Shown one piece after another: positions 23,820 through 32,529 of a DNA stretch of 64,000 bases; position 1 is the stretch's first letter; each line of letters begins with the position of its first letter. The DNA comes from Parabacteroides sp. PF5-9 (GTDB lineage Bacteria > Bacteroidota > Bacteroidia > Bacteroidales > Tannerellaceae). A program made the translations under genes and the position numbers. Below the pieces are notes generated by a model. The model saw nothing but the letters and a program-made list of their open reading frames with translations. It had not been told where the DNA came from and did not search any database. The stretch covers positions 41,290 to 105,289 of the forward strand of contig NZ_JARXWG010000013.1 of assembly GCF_029893105.1 (NCBI RefSeq), given 5' to 3'.

Positions 23820-25709
23820 ATGAAAAAGAAACTACACCTTTGTTGTTCTCTCCTCTTTGTTATTTTGTTCCCGGGACAAGCGCAAAATATTGATTCGTTG
23901 ATCCATGTATTGGACAATGAAAAACGGACGATTGAAGAACAAATAACCCTTTGCAAGCAAATAACATCTTTTTACTGGGATAATGATATGGATAAAACCT
24001 TTGAATACGCTGAACGCGGATTAAAACTGGCAGAGAAAGTCAATGATGCGTCTATAAAATCTTGGTTTAATCTGGGGATTGCCGATTCTTACAATGCGTG
24101 GGAAAAACCGGATACAGCCTTGATCTATTATGAAAAATCACTTGACCAGGCATTGGAGTCAGGAGATGACGAAACATTGACAATTGCGTACAGTTCGATT
24201 GGTGTATTCCATTTTTTGAGAGGAAGAAACCTAACAGCACTGGATTATTATATGAGAGCACTCGCCTTCAGTGAAATTACAGGTGACAGTGGACATTCGA
24301 TGATCATTCTGAGCAATATTGCCGGGATATATCGTTCGTTACTCAACAATGAACGTGCACTTCATTTTCTGGAACAGGCAAAAGAGATTGCCGAAGAGAT
24401 CGACTCCCAGTATGGAAAGATGTGTGTATACTATGATCTCGGTCATATCAGCCTGGAGAACAAAGAGACCGATAAAGCCTTGGAGTATATGTTGGAAGTG
24501 GAAGAACTTAGTCATATATTGTATGATAAACAATTTGAGATTCTGAGTTTACAAGCCTTATCTTATATTTATTGCGACGGTTTCAAAGCGTATGACAAAG
24601 CAGAGACATACGCCAAAGAGAGTCTGCGCGTTGCTGAAGATTTCGGTAGCCATAGGTTGATCCGATATGGCTGGCTGGCTTTATCGGACATCTACCTGAA
24701 ACAAAGAAAGTATAAAGAGAGTGAGGCAACAGCCTGGAAGGCCTGGGAGATGGATTCCGTGAATTTTGATCAGGGAAGAGGGATTACGCAGAATATTGCT
24801 TTTGCCAATGCCTTGATGGGAAATGATGATAAAGCACTGGAGTTTATAGAAAAACATAAAGATTTTTACAAGACATATACCAATAAGAGCCTACAAACAG
24901 CCATGGCCGACCTGGAAGTGAAATACGAAAGTGAAAAAAAGGAAATACGTATACATGCGCTGGAAAAAGAGAGACGTTTTTATATCTGGTTTGGTGTTGC
25001 CGGACTCGCCTTGCTGTTAGCGATTATGGCGATTATGTTCTACCGCAACCGGTTGAAGAAACAGCAGATCAATCAACTGGAACAGGAGAAACAACTGATT
25101 GCCACACAGGCTGTCCTGGATGGCGAAGCGGCCGAACGATCACGGTTGGGTCGTGACCTGCATGACGGACTTGGCGGATTGTTGTCGGTAGTCAAACTCC
25201 AGCTGAAAGATATGCAGAGCGCATCTTTTGTCGATGGGCAGGAGGTCAATCGTTTCGGGAAAGTGATCGAGATGCTGGATGAATCGATCAATGAACTTCG
25301 TCGTGTAGCACATCATATGATGCCTGAATCCCTGATGCGTTACGGACTGAAAGTCTCCCTCGAAGATTATTGCCGTGCGATCACAATCGCTCATTTTCAG
25401 TATTACGGCAGCACAGAACGTTTGGATGAACGTCTGGAAATTCTCCTGTATCGTTGCTCGTATGAATTAATAAACAATGCGATTAAGTATGCCGACGCAA
25501 CAACGATCAACGTACAGTTAATGGCTGATAATGGTTTTGTTTCTCTCACGGTTCAGGATAACGGAAAAGGGTTTGATCCCGACCAAGTCACATCTGGCTC
25601 CGGATTGAATAACATCCGGACAAGAGTTTCTGCCTACAATGGGAAAATGATTCTTTGTGCTGCTCCCGGTAAAGGGACAGAAGTAAGCATAGAGATAGAG
25701 TCACTCTGA
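23820..25709 (+). CDS. TPR-containing sensor histidine kinase (HisKA_3 / NarX-LytS type)
   Basis: This is a 629-residue sensor with a signal peptide (LCCSLLFVILFPGQAQ). Six or so TPR-like helical repeats span about 30-360 and lie outside the inner membrane. One transmembrane helix is near residue 392 (FGVAGLALLLAIMAIMFY). A short coiled coil and a HisKA_3 box follow, with the histidine in GRDLHDGLGGLLSVVKLQL. The ATPase boxes are ELINNAIKYADAT and DNGKGFDP. Kinases of this class normally pair with LuxR-type regulators, but none is adjacent. The next genes are an ABC exporter under a sigma-54 promoter, with a different two-component pair at the end. It may signal to an unlinked partner. Confidence 0.9.
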   Translation: MKKKLHLCCSLLFVILFPGQAQNIDSLIHVLDNEKRTIEEQITLCKQITSFYWDNDMDKTFEYAERGLKLAEKVNDASIKSWFNLGIADSYNAWEKPDTALIYYEKSLDQALESGDDETLTIAYSSIGVFHFLRGRNLTALDYYMRALAFSEITGDSGHSMIILSNIAGIYRSLLNNERALHFLEQAKEIAEEIDSQYGKMCVYYDLGHISLENKETDKALEYMLEVEELSHILYDKQFEILSLQALSYIYCDGFKAYDKAETYAKESLRVAEDFGSHRLIRYGWLALSDIYLKQRKYKESEATAWKAWEMDSVNFDQGRGITQNIAFANALMGNDDKALEFIEKHKDFYKTYTNKSLQTAMADLEVKYESEKKEIRIHALEKERRFYIWFGVAGLALLLAIMAIMFYRNRLKKQQINQLEQEKQLIATQAVLDGEAAERSRLGRDLHDGLGGLLSVVKLQLKDMQSASFVDGQEVNRFGKVIEMLDESINELRRVAHHMMPESLMRYGLKVSLEDYCRAITIAHFQYYGSTERLDERLEILLYRCSYELINNAIKYADATTINVQLMADNGFVSLTVQDNGKGFDPDQVTSGSGLNNIRTRVSAYNGKMILCAAPGKGTEVSIEIESL

Positions 25710-25743
25710 CAGAAAGATCGGATAAAATCGTTTTACACCCCAC

Positions 25744-25812
25744 GACATTCTCTGTTTTTTAATCCATATTCTGGACAAATTTGTCCGGATTCGGACACTC
25801 TTTGTTTTTTAA
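25744..25812 (+). promoter_or_regulatory. Candidate enhancer for NtrC-type activator
   Basis: The perfect 14-bp palindrome GGACAAATTTGTCC spans 25773-25786, and the overlapping inverted repeat GTCCG-GATT-CGGAC spans 25783-25796. They are flanked by a 19-bp direct repeat (GACAyTCTyTGTTTTTTAA at 25744 and 25794, 17 of 19 identical, exactly 50 bp apart). The palindrome centre is about 90 bases before the predicted sigma-54 start, the normal place for enhancer-binding proteins. The NtrC-type regulator at 29158 is the obvious candidate. Confidence 0.6.
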
Positions 25813-25843
25813 AACACACTCATTTTGAATGTTTTATCTATTA

Positions 25844-25859
25844 TGGCATAGGAGTTGCA
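25844..25859 (+). promoter_or_regulatory. Sigma-54 (RpoN) promoter of the ABC exporter operon
   Basis: TGGCATAGGAGTTGCA fits TGGCAyr-N4-TTGCw with the exact -24/-12 spacing (GG 25845-25846, GC 25857-25858). Transcription would begin near 25869, about 18 bases before the first ABC gene. Confidence 0.8.
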
Positions 25860-25886
25860 TCTTCACTTTTCAAAATACTGTTTATT

Positions 25887-26555
25887 ATGGAGATTATACA
25901 ATTACAAGGTATCACAAAAATATACCGTACCAAAGAGGTAGAAACGCTTGCTTTGGAGAATGTCAACCTGGATGTCAGGGAAGGGGAATTTTTATCCGTA
26001 ATGGGTCCGTCAGGTTGTGGGAAAAGTACACTGCTTAATCTGATAGGACTACTCGATCTGCCGGATGAAGGAAAGGTTTTTATTAATAATGTAGAAACAA
26101 CTCATCTGAAAGACGGAACAATGGCGGAGTTCAGGAATGAAACACTCGGTTTTGTTTTTCAGAGTTTCCACCTGATCAATTCGTTGAATGTACTGGACAA
26201 TGTCGAACTACCACTGCTCTACAGAAAATCAACCGAAAAAAATCGGCGCGAAAAAGCAAAAGAGGTCTTGGAAAAAGTAGGCCTATCCCATCGGATGAAA
26301 CACTTTCCATCTCAACTATCCGGCGGACAATGTCAACGCGTGGCCATCGCTCGTGCGATTATCGGTCATCCTAAGATCATTCTGGCAGATGAACCTACCG
26401 GTAACCTCGATAGTAAAATGGGATCAGAGATTATGGACTTATTATTTCAGCTAAACCAGGAGGGTGCAACAATTATCATGGTCACCCATGACGAACATAT
26501 TGCTGAGTCTACCCAACGCATTGTGCGTTTTTTTGATGGGAGAAGAGTGGAGTAA
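25887..26555 (+). CDS. ABC transporter ATP-binding protein (MacB/LolD type)
   Basis: This 222-residue ATPase belongs to the MacB/LolD family that powers extrusion or lipoprotein release without substrate passing through the membrane domain. The Walker A motif is GPSGCGKST (about residues 38-46), the signature is LSGGQCQRVAIARAI, Walker B is IILADEPTGNLDS and the switch histidine is in MVTHDEH. It is the first gene of a five-gene unit (ATPase, two permeases, NtrC-type regulator, kinase) with gaps of 20, 6, 47 and 10 bases. A sigma-54 promoter lies 28 bases upstream. The substrate is unknown; stress-induced export of a peptide, lipid or toxic compound fits the context. Confidence 0.93.
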   Translation: MEIIQLQGITKIYRTKEVETLALENVNLDVREGEFLSVMGPSGCGKSTLLNLIGLLDLPDEGKVFINNVETTHLKDGTMAEFRNETLGFVFQSFHLINSLNVLDNVELPLLYRKSTEKNRREKAKEVLEKVGLSHRMKHFPSQLSGGQCQRVAIARAIIGHPKIILADEPTGNLDSKMGSEIMDLLFQLNQEGATIIMVTHDEHIAESTQRIVRFFDGRRVE

Positions 26556-26575
26556 ATAATGATTAATGAACAATT

Positions 26576-27832
26576 ATGTACAAAATCTATTTCAAACAAG
26601 CCATTGAGATGCTGAAACAGAATAAGTTTATCAGCATGATAGCCATATGGGGAACGGCATTGGCGATTATGATGATCATGGCTATAATCGTGACCGACAA
26701 TGTGAAAAATATAGGTGTTGCTCCTGAAATCAACCGTACCCGCACGTATTATCTTCCGATTGAAATCATCAAAGATACGACAAACGGTCACTGGAATGCA
26801 GGCAATGTCAGTCATCACGTGTTTCATGATTATATAAAAGACCTTCAGACACCTGAATATATCTCCGGATTTGATTATAAAGAGGCGTTGGTCGCCAAAG
26901 AGAACTCCAAGGATTATATGCAAATGACTACTAAATATGTCGACAATGCTTACTGGCATATCCTCTCTTTTCCTTTTTTAGAAGGACGCCCATTTAGCCA
27001 GGAGGAGTTTGAATCGGGAATCCCTTTCGCTATAATCACGGAAACAGCGGCGCGAAAATTATTTCAGGGTGAGCAAGCGTTGGGAAAATCTATCGTGGTC
27101 AATGCAAAATCATATCAGGTGATCGGTATTGTCAAAGACATATCTCCTGTTTTTACGATCGCTTCGGCCGACATTTGGGTGCCCTATACTTCGACTTACA
27201 ACTACAAAGAGTCGTCACATATCGTTATGTTTTTACTCAGAGACGCGAAAGATCTTGCCCGATTAGAGGAAGAACTCCAGAAGGCTGAAAAAAGATACGG
27301 TTCGAATAATCCCAATAAGGTATTATTATTGTTGAAACCCAAAACGCACCGTACATATATCATGAATATCTGGGGGATGGATGATATGCAGGTCAGTATT
27401 GCCTTGCGTATGCAATACTGGAAGCAACTCTTTATCTTTTTAGTGCTTTTATTGGTTCCGGCAATCAATCTATCCGGATTAAGCCTCTCGCGTATAAAAA
27501 GAAGGATAGAGGAAATAGGGGTACGCAAAGCTTTTGGGGCTAAGCGCCACCACATACTGATTCAGGTACTTTTTGAAAATCTGATCACCTCTCTGATCGG
27601 AGGGTTTATCGGCTTGTTTCTCTCTTATATTGTTGTCATTCAACTGAAAGAGTGGTTGCTAAAAGTGCCGGAAGAGAGTTTTGTCCCTATCAATTCCCTG
27701 ATTTCTCCATGGGTTATTCTGGCAGTCTTTACCGTATGTATACTTATCAACCTGCTGTCGGCAGGGATTCCTGCCTACCGAGCCTCAAGAGCTACGATTG
27801 TCAATTCACTAAGTAAAAATGAGACTAATTGA
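26576..27832 (+). CDS. ABC transporter permease (MacB/FtsX type) 1
   Basis: This is a 418-residue inner-membrane protein with the MacB-type topology: one N-terminal helix (about 18-40), a large periplasmic MacB_PCD domain (about 45-280) and three C-terminal helices (about 285-305, 335-358, 375-400). The cytoplasmic coupling segment IEEIGVRKAFGAKRHHILIQ is the FtsX hallmark. It forms a heterodimer with the next gene, whose start lies 6 bases downstream, on the pattern of two-permease MacB-like exporters in Bacteroidota. Confidence 0.9.
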   Translation: MYKIYFKQAIEMLKQNKFISMIAIWGTALAIMMIMAIIVTDNVKNIGVAPEINRTRTYYLPIEIIKDTTNGHWNAGNVSHHVFHDYIKDLQTPEYISGFDYKEALVAKENSKDYMQMTTKYVDNAYWHILSFPFLEGRPFSQEEFESGIPFAIITETAARKLFQGEQALGKSIVVNAKSYQVIGIVKDISPVFTIASADIWVPYTSTYNYKESSHIVMFLLRDAKDLARLEEELQKAEKRYGSNNPNKVLLLLKPKTHRTYIMNIWGMDDMQVSIALRMQYWKQLFIFLVLLLVPAINLSGLSLSRIKRRIEEIGVRKAFGAKRHHILIQVLFENLITSLIGGFIGLFLSYIVVIQLKEWLLKVPEESFVPINSLISPWVILAVFTVCILINLLSAGIPAYRASRATIVNSLSKNETN

Positions 27833-27838
27833 AATATT

Positions 27839-29110
27839 ATGATACGTCACTTATTTAAAATAATCTGGAACGAACGGAAAAGTAATGGTTGGATCGTCCT
27901 CGAATATGTAGTTGTATTCTGTCTTTTGTGGTTCTGCTGCGATTATCTTTTTTTCATCGGAAAAAGCTATTCAGAACCTTTGGGATTTGATATATCAAAT
28001 ACGTTTTATATAACCATGCAGAAAGGAAGTGTGGAAGAAAAGTCGGAAGATGATAGCACAACAGAGGAGTATATTACATATACAGCCACGTTTATAGAAC
28101 GGGTGAAACGTTATCCGGGAGTGGAATATATTAGTTTCTCCCACCAGGGAGTACCTTATGCGCCTGCCACTTCGTCTACCAGTGTGATCTTCGGACGTGA
28201 TTCTTTAAATGAAGAAGTACGTGTCAGATGGGTTACTTCCGAGTTTTTTGATGTCTTCAAAGTACCGGTTCAAAGTGGCCGTATATTTAATTCGGAGGAT
28301 GTGGCGGAAACCGACTTTGTGGTCATCAGCCCCGACCGCCACAATCGCTTCGGAAAGTATCCGGGAGCGACGGCTTCTATTCACGAGATCAAAAGCCTTT
28401 ATAACGCACCGGAACAGAAAAATCATCCGGTCGTCGGTATTGCCGGGAAGGTAAAGGACACCTATTTTGAACCTTACAAAAGCAATGTCTATTACACAAA
28501 AAAAACTTCCGATATCCAACTCGAATGGAGCCAGATTGCCATCCGTGTCTCTCCGCAAGCCACCGCCGGTTTTGCCGAACGGTTTTCAAAAGAGATGCGT
28601 GAACAACTCAATATTGGCCCCTACTTCTTATCTTCTATCGTTCCTCTTGAAAAAATAAAAGCAAACCGGATTAAAAGAGCAGGAATTAACGACCGTCTGA
28701 ATAGTGTTTATGCCATCATGGCTTTCTTGATTATGAATATCTTCTTAGGTGTAATCGGAACCTTTTGGTACCGGACACAGGCACGGAAAAGTGAGATCGG
28801 GCTGCGCATGGCCATGGGATCTACTGCGAGACAGGTGAAGATACTGCTCTTTCAAGAAACATTGCTTTTACTGTTTGTCTCCAGCATAATCGGTATAAAT
28901 ATCTGTTTCAATATAAGCGGAACAGATATTCTCAAAATGATCGATATACCGATTGCCGACCGTACCCAGCTGGCGACAGGGTTTGAGCAAAGTGTGATTG
29001 TCTACCTGTTGACTTTCTCTTTTTTGGCTATCGTATCGCTGTTGGCCGTATGGTATCCGGTACGCCAGGCCTCCAGCATTCCGCCGTCGGAAGCGCTGCA
29101 TGCCGAGTAA
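27839..29110 (+). CDS. ABC transporter permease (MacB/FtsX type) 2
   Basis: This 423-residue partner of the preceding permease has the same 1+3 helix layout. The N-terminal helix is near residues 15-40. The periplasmic domain is rich in charged residues, and the FtsX coupling segment is KSEIGLRMAMGSTARQVKIL near residue 320. The protein ends with VRQASSIPPSEALHAE, the usual cytoplasmic tail of the family. The N-terminal half differs strongly from permease 1, so the pair is probably asymmetric and jointly defines the substrate. Confidence 0.9.
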   Translation: MIRHLFKIIWNERKSNGWIVLEYVVVFCLLWFCCDYLFFIGKSYSEPLGFDISNTFYITMQKGSVEEKSEDDSTTEEYITYTATFIERVKRYPGVEYISFSHQGVPYAPATSSTSVIFGRDSLNEEVRVRWVTSEFFDVFKVPVQSGRIFNSEDVAETDFVVISPDRHNRFGKYPGATASIHEIKSLYNAPEQKNHPVVGIAGKVKDTYFEPYKSNVYYTKKTSDIQLEWSQIAIRVSPQATAGFAERFSKEMREQLNIGPYFLSSIVPLEKIKANRIKRAGINDRLNSVYAIMAFLIMNIFLGVIGTFWYRTQARKSEIGLRMAMGSTARQVKILLFQETLLLLFVSSIIGINICFNISGTDILKMIDIPIADRTQLATGFEQSVIVYLLTFSFLAIVSLLAVWYPVRQASSIPPSEALHAE

Positions 29111-29145
29111 TTTCTGAAATCTGTTTATAACTTGCAACAAAATGG

Positions 29146-29153
29146 TATATTTG
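29146..29153 (+). promoter_or_regulatory. Internal -7 element before the NtrC-type regulator
   Basis: TATATTTG fits TAnnTTTG and ends 5 bases before the ATG at 29158. If used, transcription would start at or beside the start codon, giving a leaderless or nearly leaderless mRNA. The match may be fortuitous. Confidence 0.4.
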
Positions 29154-29157
29154 GACG

Positions 29158-30510
29158 ATGATACTTATTTGTGACGACGACTCCACTGTTCGTACTTCGT
29201 TGACCTTGGTACTCAAACGAGCCGGTTACGAAGTCGCTACTGCTGCCAATCAACAGGAGGCTATTGATTTTGTTCGGAAAACAACGCCCGAATTGGTGTT
29301 GATGGATATGAACTATTCACAAACGACCACAGGCGAGGAAGGGTTGGAACTTCTGGCTAAAATCCAGATTCTATGCCCTGATAGTCCTGTGATATTGATC
29401 ACCGCATGGGGATCGATCAATCTGGCAGTCAAAGGGATTCGGGCAGGCGCTTTTGATTTCATCACGAAACCCTGGAACAATCTAATGCTCCTGAACAGTA
29501 TCCGGACAGCGATTGAGTTAAGTGATGAAAACAATCCGGAGAATCAATCTGAGACCGTATCCCAGTCATACAGTACACACATCGTCGGACGTTCTCCCCT
29601 TTTGATGCAAGTCATGCAAACCGTCTCCCGGATAGCACAGACCAATGCATCTGTATTGATTACCGGCGAGAGTGGAACAGGCAAAGAATTGATCGCAGCA
29701 GCCATTCACGCGGGCAGTCGCAGAAAAGAGAAACCCTTTGTTAAAGTAAACCTGGGTGGGATATCCCTCTCTCTGTTTGAAAGCGAAATGTTCGGTCATA
29801 AGAAAGGGGCATTTACCGATGCACATCACGACCGGATCGGGCGGTTTGAAATGGCCGATAAAGGAACCATCTTCCTGGACGAAATCGGAGAGTTGGATAT
29901 GACCTGCCAGGTCAAACTCTTACGGGTATTGCAGGATCAGACCTTTGAACCGCTGGGAGACAGCCGTCCTCATCAGGTCGATACGCGGATTATAAGTGCG
30001 ACAAACAAAAACCTGGCGGAGTTGGTTACAAAAGGGAGATTCCGTGAAGACCTGTTCTACCGGATCAACCTGATAACCATCCGTATGCCGGCTTTACGGG
30101 AACGAACGGAAGATATCCCTTTGTTGGTCGATTATTTTGCCCAAAAGCAATCAACGTTAAATAAATTACCCCAGGTTGAATTTTCGTCTGATGCGATCGA
30201 ATACCTCAAAAAACTCCCTTATCCGGGGAATATCCGTGAATTGAAAAACCTGATCGACAGAACCATTTTGGTCTCCGGCAGACATCTGATCACAGACCGG
30301 GAGTTGAAGGAACAATACATCGAAATTCCGTTGCATCCGGAAATACAAAACAATGCTGTCCAGTCGTTGGAAAGCGTCGAACGGCATATGATTCTGAAAG
30401 CGATCGAACTGTATGGAGCCAATCACTCTAAAATAGCGACAGCTTTAGGATTGAGCAGACAAACACTGTACCGTCGACTGGAGAAATATCAGATAAAACT
30501 ACCTGAATAA
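29158..30510 (+). CDS. Sigma-54-dependent response regulator (NtrC family)
   Basis: This is a 450-residue transcription activator. The receiver domain (1-125) has acidic residues at ICDDD, the phospho-aspartate in LVLMDMNYS (about residue 52) and lysine in FITKPW. The AAA+ domain (about 140-375) shows Walker A GESGTGKE, the sigma-54 contact loop as GAFTDA (consensus GAFTGA), Walker B GTIFLDEIGE and the R-finger region RFREDLFYRIN. A Fis-type helix-turn-helix closes the protein (HSKIATALGLSRQTLYRRLEKY). It sits in the same operon as the ABC exporter and its kinase, so it probably activates the sigma-54 promoter at 25844 through the palindrome at 25773, forming a positive loop. Confidence 0.95.
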   Translation: MILICDDDSTVRTSLTLVLKRAGYEVATAANQQEAIDFVRKTTPELVLMDMNYSQTTTGEEGLELLAKIQILCPDSPVILITAWGSINLAVKGIRAGAFDFITKPWNNLMLLNSIRTAIELSDENNPENQSETVSQSYSTHIVGRSPLLMQVMQTVSRIAQTNASVLITGESGTGKELIAAAIHAGSRRKEKPFVKVNLGGISLSLFESEMFGHKKGAFTDAHHDRIGRFEMADKGTIFLDEIGELDMTCQVKLLRVLQDQTFEPLGDSRPHQVDTRIISATNKNLAELVTKGRFREDLFYRINLITIRMPALRERTEDIPLLVDYFAQKQSTLNKLPQVEFSSDAIEYLKKLPYPGNIRELKNLIDRTILVSGRHLITDRELKEQYIEIPLHPEIQNNAVQSLESVERHMILKAIELYGANHSKIATALGLSRQTLYRRLEKYQIKLPE

Positions 30511-30520
30511 TTGCTGCCGC

Positions 30521-31822
30521 ATGAAATCAAAAGGGATCTTTTGGATAATCGTACTCTTCATTACCGGGATATTCGTGGGGATCGGATTCCTGTTTTTCAG
30601 GGATGAGCCTATCTCCTTTTGGGTGGCTCAATGTATGGCCATTGCTTCAGTGCTCTTTTCGCTCTTTTTATATAAACAATTGATCAAACCGTATCATATC
30701 ATACTGAATGGGATGGAGTTGTTGAAAGAACAGGACTTTTCTACGCATCTGCGCCCGGTAAACAACAAAGAAGCTAATCAGCTGATAGAGATATTTAACC
30801 GAATGATCACTCAGCTTCGGCATGAACGTTCAACAGTACGAGCCAAAAATCACTTCTTAGACCTGCTTATCAATGCCTCACCACAAGGGATCATTATTCT
30901 CGACTTAAACAAACGCATATCCGATATCAATTCCTCCGGATTAAAACTGTTGAATATCGCCAATCTCTCGGCTGTAAAAGGAGAGACACTCAACGAAGCA
31001 TCTTTCGAACTAGCCCCCTCATTGGCTGCAATGAAATCGGGTGACGATATGATCATTAGAGGTTCAGGGGCTACGGTCTATCGCTGTATCCGCTCTTCTT
31101 TTATCGACCAGGGATTTGATCATCCTTTTTTGCTTATAGAGGAGTTGACACATGAGTTATTGAAAATAGAGAAGAGCTCATATGAACGCATTATCCGAAT
31201 GATGTCACACGAAGTCAATAATTCGGTGGGAGCCATCGGGTCGACTCTGAATGTGGTCGCTGAAATATGCAGACAAGACGAAAAAGAAGAGTGGAGTGAA
31301 GTCTTACCGGCCGTTGAAGCATCCTATGACCGTTGTGGCCATTTGGCTCATTTTATAAGTAACCTGGCTCATGTGGTAAAGATCCCTGAGCCTGTATTAT
31401 CTGAGGTCTCCCTCAATGAACAAGTCCGTGCCGTAGATGCGCTTACACGCATAGAATGTCAACAACGTCGTATCAAACTGACGCTATTGTTAACCGAACA
31501 GAATCATATCATTCGGGCAGATGGTATTCAGTTGGAACAGGTACTGGTCAATATCATTAAAAATGCCTACGAGTCCATCCATGAAAATGGGGAGATCCGG
31601 ATTATTACCCAATCATCCCCTTTATCTATTGTTATTGAAGACAATGGCCCGGGAATTACCGACGAGGTCAAACAAAAGCTTTTCACCCCTTTTTATACCA
31701 CGAAGAAAACAGGGCAGGGAATCGGTTTAATGTTTGTCAGAGATGTGCTCCTTAACCACCGTTACAAATTCAGTCTATACACGGAAGAGGGTTGGACCAG
31801 ATTTAAAATTTTTTTTGAATAA
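30521..31822 (+). CDS. Sensor histidine kinase partnering the NtrC-type regulator
   Basis: This is a 433-residue NtrB-like kinase. Two transmembrane helices (about 6-26 and 32-50) are joined by a very short loop, so little of it is exposed outside. A HAMP-like segment and a PAS-like domain (about 110-210) precede the HisKA box, whose histidine is in RMMSHEVNNSVGAIGS. ATP-binding boxes are VLVNIIKNAYESI, IEDNGPGI and GQGIGLMFVRDVL. It starts 10 bases after the regulator gene. The lack of a large extracellular domain suggests it senses a membrane or cytoplasmic cue, perhaps through the exporter itself, as in other ABC-linked systems; this is an inference. Confidence 0.93.
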   Translation: MKSKGIFWIIVLFITGIFVGIGFLFFRDEPISFWVAQCMAIASVLFSLFLYKQLIKPYHIILNGMELLKEQDFSTHLRPVNNKEANQLIEIFNRMITQLRHERSTVRAKNHFLDLLINASPQGIIILDLNKRISDINSSGLKLLNIANLSAVKGETLNEASFELAPSLAAMKSGDDMIIRGSGATVYRCIRSSFIDQGFDHPFLLIEELTHELLKIEKSSYERIIRMMSHEVNNSVGAIGSTLNVVAEICRQDEKEEWSEVLPAVEASYDRCGHLAHFISNLAHVVKIPEPVLSEVSLNEQVRAVDALTRIECQQRRIKLTLLLTEQNHIIRADGIQLEQVLVNIIKNAYESIHENGEIRIITQSSPLSIVIEDNGPGITDEVKQKLFTPFYTTKKTGQGIGLMFVRDVLLNHRYKFSLYTEEGWTRFKIFFE

Positions 31823-31947
31823 GTCGTTAATTATGTGAGTTCGATATAAGAAAAAAGTATTCTAGCCGAAGATTATTTGATTCTTCGCGTGAAGGCTTTG
31901 CCTGAACGCTTCTCCTCCATAGCTACTCTTTATACCAAATTCACATT

Positions 31948-32412
31948 AAAAACAATATATTTACGACATAAATGAATAAAAATGCATTTTTTACTAACTC
32001 GTATTTTTGTGTTTTTTAGTCAAATAGGTCGCATTTTCGGGTATTTTCGGCAAAAGGTAGGCGATTCTCCACATTTTGTACCAGTCCACTCTCCCATTTT
32101 ATCTACATGATTTCAAAAATCATGCAGATAACCTTGAAGAAGCATCTAAATAGTTCGAACAAGTCATCAGCATCATTTTTTTAGGGGTTGGAAAAGGGCA
32201 AAAAAAAGGCTCGAAAATCGATTTTTTTTCTCCAGAAGGGTGATTTTTTTAGATCCACAAAAACAGGCAAGAGAAAATGAAAATCAAAGTCTATTGTAAA
32301 AATAAACCGCTAATCCCTGCCTTATTCACAAACAGCATCACCCGCTGTTCCAAATAGACGAATCTCGAAGGTACTCAATTGACAAAGTGTACAAACTGAC
32401 AGATTGTAAAGC
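31948..32412. repeat. Long intergenic repeat, copy 1 (about 465 bp)
   Basis: This stretch aligns by eye along its whole length with 59937-60400. The shared blocks include GCATCATTTTTTTAGG, CATCTAAATAGTTCGA, AAATAGACGAATCT and CCAGAAG.GTGATTTTTT. Identity looks like roughly 70-80%, and the near-equal length means few indels. No intact ORF exists in both copies. A minus-strand frame partly conserved between them (around LDFHF and SRFW in copy 2) contains stops in copy 1. It may be an old mobile element or a structured RNA. Confidence 0.75.
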
Positions 32413-32501
32413 GGACTCATATTAACGCACCTTCAGCACGTCAAAATGTTTCAAACATTACCCCAATTAAAGATTCATTCGTTATAACTCACATTAATTA
32501 C

Positions 32502-32509
32502 TATTTTTG
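32502..32509 (+). promoter_or_regulatory. -7 element for the TPR protein
   Basis: TATTTTTG fits TAnnTTTG, 21 bases before ATG 32530. Confidence 0.5.
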
Positions 32510-32529
32510 TCGACACAATAAAAGCGACC

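Noticed and set aside
31861..31930. Small gene or RNA just after the exporter kinase
   Set aside because: The hairpin-like words near GATTATTTGATTCTTCGCGTGAAGG are short and show no convincing stem plus T-run or ORF.
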